Of a stretch of 38,484 bases of DNA, positions 32,107-38,220 are shown in pieces. The stretch comes from a virus: positions 1-38,484 of IMG/VR virus record IMGVR_UViG_3300005288_000035; one strand, written 5' to 3'. Each line of letters starts with the position of its first letter. Positions within the stretch are counted from its first letter, which is position 1. Position numbers and translations under genes: made by a program. The notes below the pieces were generated by a model that was not told the DNA's origin, made no database searches, and saw only the letters and a list, made by a program, of their open reading frames with translations.

Positions 32107-32419
32107 GCGCCCGTCTCCTTGCCTTCACGACAGCGCGCACACCGTTACTTCCCATCGAGCGGCCCCCGTACTCGCCCAACTCGGCATCAGCGACCCACCC
32201 AGACGGCTTCGACCACAAGAACGTGCGCACCGTCTCCACGCCATCAGCCGCGACAACAACACACGCCGTCAACCGGCCCCGTGTGCGATGCCAGGACTGC
32301 GTACGATCCGACCAAAACGTGTCACGCGGGCGAGTCACCGCCTCCCGAATCTCCGCACCATCAAGCGCCATATCCAACGCCCGATCGATCGCATGCTTCG
32401 TCATCTCGAACGCCGACAT
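32096..32419 (-). CDS. DUF4258-like small protein
   Basis: 107 residues from ATG 32419 (or GTG 32422), overlapping the preceding small gene as TGATG. The pattern MTKHAIDRALDMALDGAEIR, then a strand-rich RGRLTACVVVAADGVETVRT, resembles the DUF4258 family, related to RelE-like RNases. No antitoxin is evident. Function unknown. Confidence 0.55.
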   Translation of the reverse strand: MSAFEMTKHAIDRALDMALDGAEIREAVTRPRDTFWSDRTQSWHRTRGRLTACVVVAADGVETVRTFLWSKPSGWVADAELGEYGGRSMGSNGVRAVVKARRRARDQ

Positions 32420-32589
32420 CACACAGCCCGTGCCTTAGCTCTCAGATGGCAGACGCACGCACCATGAGGCCTGCCACACGCAACAGCGTTAGGGCCACCA
32501 GAACAACGTGCACAACACTTCGGGCGTGGCTCCTTCGGGTACGTCGTCGCAGCACCCGCACTCCCCGCAGACAACGACGGCCACACCAT
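32419..32589 (-). CDS. Cysteine-rich miniprotein
   Basis: 56 residues from ATG 32589, overlapping the preceding stop as TGATG, which supports this start. The C-terminal half has CCARC, ACG and CVCH, a likely zinc fold. A shorter 35-codon overlapping frame also looks plausible, so the exact gene is uncertain. Confidence 0.45.
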   Translation of the reverse strand: MVWPSLSAGSAGAATTYPKEPRPKCCARCSGGPNAVACGRPHGACVCHLRAKARAV

Positions 32590-32861
32590 CAGGCACCCCC
32601 GAGGATTGCGTCAGCGAGGTCGAGCGCCTTCTCGAATGCGGCCGGCTCGTCATGCGAACCTTCTGCATCGCCGAGAGCGCCACTGAGGATCGCGAACTGC
32701 ACGTCGATCGTGCGGTGCAACGTCGAGTACAGGTCGTAGTGCCAGGGCAGCGCGTTCGGGAGCCCAATGTTCCGCAACTGCCCTTCCCAGTCCGGCCCAG
32801 CTGCAGCCTTCTCCGCCTCGAGCACCCAGATGGCTGCTTCCAACTTCTCTACGGGGGTCAT
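32589..32861 (-). CDS. Hypothetical helical protein
   Basis: 90 residues from ATG 32861 with CGGAGGTG upstream. Helical N-terminus (PVEKLEAAIWVLEAEKAAAG), then YDLYSTLHRTIDVQFAILSG. A related shape occurs in early actinophage proteins of unknown function. Confidence 0.6.
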   Translation of the reverse strand: MTPVEKLEAAIWVLEAEKAAAGPDWEGQLRNIGLPNALPWHYDLYSTLHRTIDVQFAILSGALGDAEGSHDEPAAFEKALDLADAILGGA

Positions 32862-32998
32862 GCCGCACCTCCGAGCTTGGACATGAGCGCTGCAGATGTC
32901 GCGAACAGTACGGCGAGAGCGGCAACAGCCACATACCAGCCGAGGACACCCCACGTGCGATCAGTGACGACCGGGATGTGGGTGGCGCGGCGGATCAC
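32858..32998 (-). CDS. Small membrane protein
   Basis: 46 residues from GTG 32998, overlapping the preceding stop as GTGA. One hydrophobic helix (VLGWYVAVAALAVLFATSAA) with a basic start. Forms a pair with the next membrane protein. Confidence 0.55.
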   Translation of the reverse strand: MIRRATHIPVVTDRTWGVLGWYVAVAALAVLFATSAALMSKLGGAA

Positions 32999-33180
32999 GA
33001 GAGCACCGACAGCGCGCCACAGATGATGAGGCAGTAGATGAGCGAGAGGCACAGGACGCGGGCTGCGAACGCCGGCGTGATGACCTCACGCGTCTTCCCG
33101 ATGCTCAGCACCACGTTGAATGCCCCGAGGAACATCAGGGCGAGCATGACCCAGAGGCCAATGATTACAACTGTCTGCAT
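32995..33180 (-). CDS. Small two-helix membrane protein
   Basis: 61 residues from ATG 33180 with GAAGGAG upstream. Two hydrophobic helices: VVIIGLWVMLALMFLGAFNV, and LCLSLIYCLIICGALSVL. Holin-like in shape but in an early operon with no endolysin near. Function unknown. Confidence 0.6.
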   Translation of the reverse strand: MQTVVIIGLWVMLALMFLGAFNVVLSIGKTREVITPAFAARVLCLSLIYCLIICGALSVLS

Positions 33181-33295
33181 TGCTTTTCTCCTTCGAAATC
33201 AGCCACACGAGTGGCAAGTTGATGGGGGGTGGTGCTTAGTGACGCCGCCCGGTTCTACGCCAGGACAACCGATCGCAGGCTCGGCGCCGATGGTG

Positions 33296-34048
33296 CTACT
33301 CGATAAGCCACTGGCCGGCGTCTACCTCTGAGAGAAGCGTCACGGAGGACCTGAACCCTCGGTTTTGACGGGCGGAAGTAGTCGCCTTGAGGCTGCGGCC
33401 CAGCGCCAACGCCTTCTGAAAGTCGGTGATGGAGCGATCTTCGAGCACGGCCAAGTCGGCGGAGGTGTATTCATATCCACTACGCGTGGCCACCTCTGCC
33501 GTGATGTCTTGCAGCCGCCTGCCTCGCTCGATGACGCGAGCATGTAGCCCGGCAGCACTAGCCCCCTGCTTCGCCTTCTCAACGCCACACGGACGGCAAT
33601 AGGACGCCGTCCTACCGTCGCTAGACACTGAAAACCATTCACCGGCCTTCAACAGCCCGCACTTGGGGCAGGTTTTGGCTACAACGGTGCGCTTCCCGAT
33701 GCCGACTTGATGTCGTCTAGCGCCCAGGAGCGAGCGCCGATAGCGGACGGCGTTGGCGCTTCGATCGGGGAAAGCTGCCTCGTACTCGGCGTCGGGCACA
33801 CGCCGATCACCGAACTCGCGGATCCTGTCGTCTTCGTCTTTGGTCCAGCGGCCGCTGAAATTCCGCTTGTCGCCATTGCGCACCATCCGGCGCATTACCG
33901 TGACCATCGGCACGGATCGGCCCAGCTTCTTGGCGACGGCTTGTCGCGGCTCCCCCATCGTCGCAGCGACCATCTCAAGTTCTTTGTCGGTGATTATGTT
34001 CTGCGGGGTAATGGTCAGCGCCCGCTTCTGTGCCGCACTCTGTGGCAT
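33296..34048 (-). CDS. SANT/Myb-like DNA-binding protein with HTH and zinc ribbon
   Basis: 250 residues from ATG 34048 with AAAAGGAGG upstream; the upstream frame crosses a stem-loop. Three DNA-binding modules appear in order: an N-terminal helical HTH-like region (23-58, EMVAATMGEPRQAVAKKLGR), a Myb/SANT-like unit (about 67-110, GRWTKDEDDRIREF, Trp68), and a zinc ribbon (Cys127, Cys130, Cys151, Cys154). It may regulate transcription or bind the origin. Its leader contains one of two covarying stem-loops. Confidence 0.7.
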   Translation of the reverse strand: MPQSAAQKRALTITPQNIITDKELEMVAATMGEPRQAVAKKLGRSVPMVTVMRRMVRNGDKRNFSGRWTKDEDDRIREFGDRRVPDAEYEAAFPDRSANAVRYRRSLLGARRHQVGIGKRTVVAKTCPKCGLLKAGEWFSVSSDGRTASYCRPCGVEKAKQGASAAGLHARVIERGRRLQDITAEVATRSGYEYTSADLAVLEDRSITDFQKALALGRSLKATTSARQNRGFRSSVTLLSEVDAGQWLIE

Positions 34049-34078
34049 CAGATGGCCTCCTTTTGGTCTATGACTGCT

Positions 34079-34116
34079 GGGTGCCGGTGGGTCGATCTGT
34101 GAGCGCACCCACCGGC
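34079..34116 (-). promoter_or_regulatory. Covarying stem-loop 1 in the SANT gene leader
   Basis: GCCGGTGGGT (34083-34092) pairs perfectly with ACCCACCGGC (34107-34116) around CGATCTGTGAGCGC. A competing helix GGGTGC/GCACCC (34079-34084 with 34105-34110) is also possible. See stem-loop 2 for its twin. Confidence 0.6.
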
Positions 34117-34125
34117 GGGGTGGGG

Positions 34126-34428
34126 CTAGAACGCGTCGGACACGACACGCGATAACGCGCTCGCAAGGTCGGTTGCGTTCAGTTCGGGGCCGTCAGTGGT
34201 CGTGAACTTCACGGTTACTGGCGAAGGGTCTGCGGCCATCTCCGCTTCGGTTGCGAGGACGAGCCGGTACATCTCCTTGGTTGGATCCACCTGTTCGGTG
34301 CCCGACAGGAACGCGTAGTACTCGCGCGCCTTCTCGAGCACTGCGTCCGGCCCGAGGTTGGTGCTCATTGCGATCCGCGCCGCTGTCGTGAGCGCTTCGA
34401 TCCGCAGTGCTTCGTCATCCGTTGCCAT
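34126..34428 (-). CDS. Hypothetical early protein
   Basis: 100 residues from ATG 34428 with GAAGGAG upstream. Helical start (ALRIEALTTAARIAMSTNLG), then a segment with VTVKFTTTDGPELNA. Its leader contains stem-loop 2. Function unknown. Confidence 0.6.
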   Translation of the reverse strand: MATDDEALRIEALTTAARIAMSTNLGPDAVLEKAREYYAFLSGTEQVDPTKEMYRLVLATEAEMAADPSPVTVKFTTTDGPELNATDLASALSRVVSDAF

Positions 34429-34450
34429 GTGTTTCTCCTTCTTTATTGGT

Positions 34451-34488
34451 GAGTGCCAGTGAGCCGATCTGCGAGCGCACTCACTGGC
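34451..34488 (-). promoter_or_regulatory. Covarying stem-loop 2 in an early gene leader
   Basis: GCCAGTGAG (34455-34463) pairs with CTCACTGGC (34480-34488), enclosing CCGATCTGCGAGCGCA. The loop is almost the same as in stem-loop 1, but two stem pairs differ with both bases changed (G-C to A-T). The competing helix GAGTGC/GCACTC is kept too. Confidence 0.6.
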
Positions 34489-34500
34489 TGGTGCCGTCAA

Positions 34501-34802
34501 CGCTGGGGTCCACCTGCATCCCGCTTACGTCGCTCCATGAGCACCCGAAACTTTGTTGCCCGCCCCGAACGTGACTGCGCTCACATGAACCCTGCGCAGC
34601 CCCGAAAACCTCAAGGGCGGTAATACCGCTCGCAGTCCTCATAGCCGGGAGGTGGTGTCTCCGGGCTGTCCCCGATATCCGCAGATCAGACGGGCTGTTA
34701 CTCCTGCAAGTGCTGTTCAGTTATGAAGTGCTGCGACTGCCCGACAGAAGGCAAAGGCGTCGCCAGAGCCCCTGTGCTAGCGGGCAAGAAAATGGGGGGT
34801 GG
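34501..34802. other. Gene-free stretch in the early operon
   Basis: No convincing gene. A hairpin at about 34638-34662 (AGCCGGGAG with CTCCGGGCT, one mismatch) is visible. A plus-strand frame from 34725 begins with a Cys-rich KCCDCP motif but has no ribosome site and runs antisense to early genes, so it is not called. Confidence 0.35.
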
Positions 34803-34892
34803 TTACTCCCGGAAGAGGAGGAAGGCCAAGAAGGCGATGAGCGCGAATGTGCCCAAGGTGATCACCAGCAGAACAACGTCAGACGCGGTCAC
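34803..34892 (-). CDS. Single-helix membrane miniprotein
   Basis: 29 residues from GTG 34892, overlapping the preceding stop as GTGA. Almost entirely one hydrophobic helix (VVLLVITLGTFALIAFLAF) ending LFRE. Function unknown. Confidence 0.5.
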   Translation of the reverse strand: MTASDVVLLVITLGTFALIAFLAFLLFRE

Positions 34893-35059
34893 GACGCCAC
34901 CGCCCAGAGGATCTGGCGAGCCAGCGTCAACGCCGACTCCTTATCGAGGAAGACCATCGGCACGTCCTCCGGGTCACACAAAACAAGCCGGAACTCGCCC
35001 TCGGACTCCCCCGTGGTTACGAGAACGCCCTCCCACGGGCCGTTATCGACGTACGTCAT
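34889..35059 (-). CDS. Small hypothetical protein
   Basis: 56 residues from ATG 35059, overlapping the HNH stop as ATGA. Beta-rich (VLVTTGESEGEFRLVLCDPE) then a helix (SALTLARQILWAVAS). Function unknown. Confidence 0.6.
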   Translation of the reverse strand: MTYVDNGPWEGVLVTTGESEGEFRLVLCDPEDVPMVFLDKESALTLARQILWAVAS

Positions 35060-35547
35060 GAGGTCACCCCCGCGAGGAGTTCCTTGTAGCGGGCGCCGAT
35101 GCCGTGGCGGATCTTGGAAACCGTCTGATCGGCAATGCCGAACTCAGCGGCGAGATCCTTGGCCAGCTCCCCCGCGGTGACACGGGCGTGAATCTCAATG
35201 ACCTGCTCGTCACTGATGATCTTGGCGCGGCCAGCTCGTGCGGCAGACAGCGACCCCTCCAGGCGGCCCTTCATGTAGGCATCGCGCATATTGTCAGAGC
35301 GACTGCCACAGAAGAGGTGGAGCGGGTTCACGCAAACCCGGTTGTCGCACTTGTGGCAGATCATCATGCCGGCGTCGATCTGCCCGTGCGTGATGAGCCA
35401 CGATGCGCGGTGAGTGTCGACGGCCTTGCCATCGAGCTTGACCTTGCCGTAGCCGGTCGGGCTGACTGCGCCCTGCCACTCGAAACAGCCAGTGGCTTCG
35501 TTGAGCTTCGTTCTCGCATAGAAGGAAGCGAGGAATGCGGGGGTCAT
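35056..35547 (-). CDS. HNH endonuclease with C-terminal HTH
   Basis: 163 residues from ATG 35547 with AGGTGG upstream. HNH_3-type nuclease: THRASW (His46), ICHKCDNRVCVNPLHLF (His65, Asn74, His77) and Asn86. Residues about 113-148 form a HTH (IADQTVSKIRHG) that can bind DNA. Typical of free-standing homing endonucleases that spread among phages. No intron is visible here. Confidence 0.8.
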   Translation of the reverse strand: MTPAFLASFYARTKLNEATGCFEWQGAVSPTGYGKVKLDGKAVDTHRASWLITHGQIDAGMMICHKCDNRVCVNPLHLFCGSRSDNMRDAYMKGRLEGSLSAARAGRAKIISDEQVIEIHARVTAGELAKDLAAEFGIADQTVSKIRHGIGARYKELLAGVTS

Positions 35548-35756
35548 GGGGCCACCTGCCCAATGAGTCGGGCCTTGACGAACGCCTTGTAGCCGGACTC
35601 GGGGATGCGCTTCTTAGAGCGCCCCTCCCCCAGCTCCAGGATCGGGCCGAACTCCCCCGCGTGCATGTGGTCATACACGTAGTCAGTGCTGACCTTCAGG
35701 AGCTTGGCGACCACGGAGACGGGGAGGTATTCCTCAACCTCAGTCTCGGCGGTCAT
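35544..35756 (-). CDS. Excisionase-like (MerR-type HTH) protein
   Basis: 70 residues from ATG 35756, overlapping the Cro-like stop as ATGA. LPVSVVAKLLKVSTDYVYDH then EFGPILELGEGRSKKRIPES fits winged MerR-like excisionase domains. It would direct the integrase toward excision and is expressed with the early genes, as expected for Xis. A transcription factor is an alternative. Confidence 0.65.
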   Translation of the reverse strand: MTAETEVEEYLPVSVVAKLLKVSTDYVYDHMHAGEFGPILELGEGRSKKRIPESGYKAFVKARLIGQVAP

Positions 35757-35968
35757 GATTCCACGTCCGTCACTCTGAAGAAGTGGTCGAACGGGTATGG
35801 GTAGGCCAGGAGGAATGCTGCGATGATTCGCGGCCCCGGTTCGGCTTTCCCGTTGATGAGTCTGGATGCGGTGGACTCGGCCACCTTCAGGTCTGCCGCG
35901 AAGTCCTTGACGGTTCTTCCGGCTCTGGCTCGAGTGACGTTCTCCTCGATGATTTCTAGTGTTGGCAC
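35753..35968 (-). CDS. Cro-like HTH regulator
   Basis: 71 residues from GTG 35968, with AAGGTGG upstream; an earlier TTG is less likely. HTH at residues 19-41 (TVKDFAADLKVAESTASRLI), then PRIIAAFLLAYPYPFDHFF. First gene of the early transcript, divergent from the repressor. It should turn off repressor synthesis in lytic growth. Its C-terminal half resembles the protein at 36447-36701. Confidence 0.8.
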   Translation of the reverse strand: MPTLEIIEENVTRARAGRTVKDFAADLKVAESTASRLINGKAEPGPRIIAAFLLAYPYPFDHFFRVTDVES

Positions 35969-36150
35969 TTGTCCACCTTGTGTGTTCACACGCAATGTTG
36001 CGTTGTGCCAAATCTAGGACACTCAACGGGCTTGCGCAAGCACAACTTGTTAATGCGCATTAACAATAGATGGACGCGCAAAATCCGCAGATTCTTGCGG
36101 GCTCGTCAACGGAGCTTGCCGGCTTGCGTGTGCGCATGTAGTGTTTGCGC
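35969..36150. promoter_or_regulatory. Immunity switch: divergent promoters and operators
   Basis: Minus-strand early promoter: TTGCGC (36039-36034) and TAGATT (36016-36011), 17 bases apart. Plus-strand repressor promoter: TTGCCG (36116-36121) and TAGTGT (36139-36144), 17 bases apart, ending six bases before the repressor ATG. Between lie a 20-base perfect palindrome TTGTTAATGCGCATTAACAA (36047-36066), CTTGCGCAAG (36031-36040) and TGCGCAT words at 36131 and 36145. Confidence 0.75.
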
Positions 36151-36450
36151 ATGAACAAATACCAATGGTGGGACTATGTCCAGCGCGTTACAAATAATGC
36201 TGGCGGAGTCGAAATCGCACGGAAGGTGGAGTTCGATCCGTCAGCTGTCAGCCGCTGGAAAAAGGGCGAGAATCCCCGCTGGGACTTCGTCCTAAAATTT
36301 GCCGAGGCCTACGATCGCAACGTACTTGAGGCCCTCACGGCGGCCGGCTTCATAACCAAGGAGCAAGCCGACCTCCGAGAAGTCAAGGTAGGCGTAGAGG
36401 ACATCGACACGATCGCGCTACTCGAGGAAGTCATACGCCGCTTGCGCTAG
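36151..36450 (+). CDS. Immunity repressor (XRE-type, leaderless)
   Basis: 99 residues from ATG 36151. HTH at about 18-40 (GGVEIARKVEFDPSAVSRWK), then a helical segment NPRWDFVLKFAEAYDRNVLE and an acidic end that may dimerise. No peptidase domain, so SOS-type self-cleavage is unlikely. Its promoter overlaps the operators, so it probably controls itself. It maintains lysogeny by blocking the early promoter. Confidence 0.85.
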   Translation: MNKYQWWDYVQRVTNNAGGVEIARKVEFDPSAVSRWKKGENPRWDFVLKFAEAYDRNVLEALTAAGFITKEQADLREVKVGVEDIDTIALLEEVIRRLR

Positions 36451-36701
36451 CCAGGGACCCTGACCGTAAAAAGGTCGGAGAACTGCAGCGGGAATGCCAG
36501 CAGGGATGCAGCAATGAATAGGGTCGACGGCTTTGCCGACCCTGCGAGCACTGGCTCAAGGTTGACCGCCTCGTTTCCGAGTCGTTCGACTATCTCTTCA
36601 CGGCAGATTCTCTCTTGCACCAAACGCCAGCCATCACCATTGATACCAATGCCCAATTGTTCTTCCCCATGTGATCGGCCCCGCAATAGGGGGGCTGTCA
36701 C
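36447..36701 (-). CDS. Cro-like paralogue convergent with the repressor
   Basis: Up to 84 residues from GTG 36701; a TTG near 36648 with GGGGAAG upstream is possible. The C-terminal half matches the Cro-like protein: LAGSAKPSTLFIAASLLAFP against INGKAEPGPRIIAAFLLAYP, and both end with a DLF/HFF segment. The HTH part is less clear. It overlaps the repressor 3' end by four bases. Transcribed antisense, it could act as a second regulator. Confidence 0.5.
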   Translation of the reverse strand: MTAPLLRGRSHGEEQLGIGINGDGWRLVQERICREEIVERLGNEAVNLEPVLAGSAKPSTLFIAASLLAFPLQFSDLFTVRVPG

Positions 36702-36758
36702 TGCATGTTAGCCCGGACAGGCGACATGAAATTGTGCACGCGCAAGAATAAGTCGACA

Positions 36759-36778
36759 TGTCCTCATTAATGAGGACA
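36759..36778 (+). promoter_or_regulatory. Palindromic operator upstream of integrase
   Basis: A perfect 20-base palindrome TGTCCTCATTAATGAGGACA lies about 20 bases before the integrase start. It differs from the immunity operator, so a different regulator may bind here to control integrase. Confidence 0.55.
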
Positions 36779-36797
36779 GATGAAATGAGGAGTGGAA

Positions 36798-38051
36798 ATG
36801 GGCAGGAACGCGAAGGGCGCCGGCTCGGTTTCGAAGGTCGCCACCGGGTACCGCGGCTACATCACCGAGGATGGCAAGCGGAAGTACACGCCCATTTTCA
36901 AGACGAAGGCTCTAGCCGCGACTGCGGTCCGCGAACTCGCCAACCGCAAGGACAAGGGAACCCTGGTCATGGGCCGGGACTGGACGCTCGAGGAATGGAT
37001 GCGGCACTGGTTGTCGATCACCGAGCTCAAGCCCGGAGTGATGGCCGACTACCTGTGGTCACTGGAGGCATACATCGCGCCCCAGCTGGGCAAAACGAAG
37101 CTCTCGAAACTGAAGGTCGAGATGCTCGAGAAGATGTACGCCGACATGGCATCCGGGAAGATCAGCAAGAGCGGCAAGCCGCTGGGGGCCAGCTCGATCG
37201 GCAACGTGCACGCGAACATCAAAGCGGCACTGAATGTCGCTGTGGCCCGCGGGCGCGTTGGAAACAACGTTGCCCTGCACGCCGCGATCCCCCAGCGCCC
37301 GAAGGCGGCCACCACATCATTCAGTGAGGCTGACGCTCGGGCAGTGCTGCAGGCGGCAAGGGGCGACCGCCTCGAAGCGCGCTGGAGCCTAGCCCTCATG
37401 TACGGCCTGCGCCCCGCTGAGGCCCTTGGATTGACGTGGGCAGACGTAGACCTGGTGAACGGCTCGATACGCGTCCACGGGCAGCTACAGCGCGTCAAGG
37501 GCATGGGTGTGGTCTACCTGCCGATCCCGAAGACGGAAGCGGGCGATCGAATCATCAAGCTCGCCCCCGTCGTCGTAGATCAGCTCAAGGCGACGCTCGA
37601 GCAGCAGAGGTTCGATCAGGCCAGGAACGCATCGACGTACGAAGACTGGGAGTACAACGGGAAGCCGGTCGGCTTGGTGTTCACCCGCCCCAACGGCCGG
37701 CCGATTGAACCGCGGCTGGACTCCCAGTATTGGAAGAGGTTGCTCGCATCCACGGGGCTTGAACATGCGCGGCGATATCAGCTGCGACACACAGCCGCGA
37801 CCCTCATGCTCGACATGGGTAACGATGTCGTCGTGGTTGCCGCGACCCTCGGCCACGCCAATCCCTCGTTCACGTATGACACGTACGTGCACCCGCTCGA
37901 GGAGCGCAAGAAGGAGCTCGGGGAAATGATGGGGGCCCTTGCTAAGCCGAAGGTGATCGAGACCGCGGAGGATGATTCTGCACCCTATCCTGCACCCTAT
38001 GCGACCGCCAATGACCGGAGTCCAGCGGAACAAGGAACTTCGAAACGTTGA
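36798..38051 (+). CDS. int: Tyrosine integrase
   Basis: 417 residues from ATG 36798, chosen because GAGGAG lies five bases upstream; GTG 36792 is possible. N-terminal arm-binding domain with YRGYITEDGKRKY, core-binding domain (about 60-170), then catalytic residues Arg205 (GLRPAEA), Lys245 (PIPKTEAG), Arg330 (YQLRHTAA, with Tyr327 where His is usual), His353 (LGHANP) and Tyr363 (DTYVHP). It recombines attP with a host tRNA-Gly site. The end of the gene contains arm-type repeats. Confidence 0.92.
   Translation: MGRNAKGAGSVSKVATGYRGYITEDGKRKYTPIFKTKALAATAVRELANRKDKGTLVMGRDWTLEEWMRHWLSITELKPGVMADYLWSLEAYIAPQLGKTKLSKLKVEMLEKMYADMASGKISKSGKPLGASSIGNVHANIKAALNVAVARGRVGNNVALHAAIPQRPKAATTSFSEADARAVLQAARGDRLEARWSLALMYGLRPAEALGLTWADVDLVNGSIRVHGQLQRVKGMGVVYLPIPKTEAGDRIIKLAPVVVDQLKATLEQQRFDQARNASTYEDWEYNGKPVGLVFTRPNGRPIEPRLDSQYWKRLLASTGLEHARRYQLRHTAATLMLDMGNDVVVVAATLGHANPSFTYDTYVHPLEERKKELGEMMGALAKPKVIETAEDDSAPYPAPYATANDRSPAEQGTSKR
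37979..38000 (+). repeat. attP arm-type repeat, left pair
   Basis: TGCACCCTAT occurs twice with 12-base period (37979-37988, 37991-38000), inside the end of the integrase gene. The same word pair occurs on the other side of the tRNA core. Confidence 0.7.
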
Positions 38052-38097
38052 TTTCCTGCGGGATTCCGACGCCCAGCGGCATCCATCGGCGCTACAT

Positions 38098-38150
38098 GAT
38101 CTGTCTTCCAAACAGATGATGCGAGTTCGATTCTCGTCAGCCCCTCTCCA
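38098..38150 (+). other. attP core: 3' half of tRNA-Gly(TCC)
   Basis: Anticodon arm ATCTGT-CTTCCAA-ACAGAT (38099-38117) with anticodon TCC, T-arm GCGAG-TTCGATT-CTCGT (38121-38137) and an acceptor-like end CAGCCCCT. The 5' half of a tRNA is absent, so this is the phage copy of the attachment core used to rebuild the host gene on integration. Confidence 0.8.
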
Positions 38151-38157
38151 ATAGATA

Positions 38158-38187
38158 AAGGCCTCCAGCTGGTTAGCTGGGGGCCTT
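38158..38187 (+). terminator. Terminator after the attachment core
   Basis: AAGGCC (38158-38163) pairs with GGCCTT (38182-38187), then a wobble and CCAGCT/AGCTGG around GGTT, followed by CTTCTTT. It ends plus-strand transcripts of integrase or tRNA. Confidence 0.85.
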
Positions 38188-38198
38188 CTTCTTTGCTC

Positions 38199-38220
38199 TG
38201 CACCCTATTCTGCACCGTAT
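38199..38220 (+). repeat. attP arm-type repeat, right pair
   Basis: TGCACCCTAT and TGCACCGTAT (38199-38208, 38211-38220), same period and near-identical words as the left pair. This suggests an intact attP with both arms. Confidence 0.7.

Noticed and set aside
32995-33180. Two-helix membrane protein as a holin
   Set aside because: Located in the early operon with no endolysin near; shape alone is not enough.
34723-35061. Plus-strand frame with an N-terminal Cys-rich motif
   Set aside because: No ribosome site; antisense to two early genes with coupled starts and sensible products.
38098-38150. Complete tRNA-Gly gene
   Set aside because: Only the anticodon arm to the 3' end is present; the D-arm and 5' acceptor strand are missing, so it is an attachment core.
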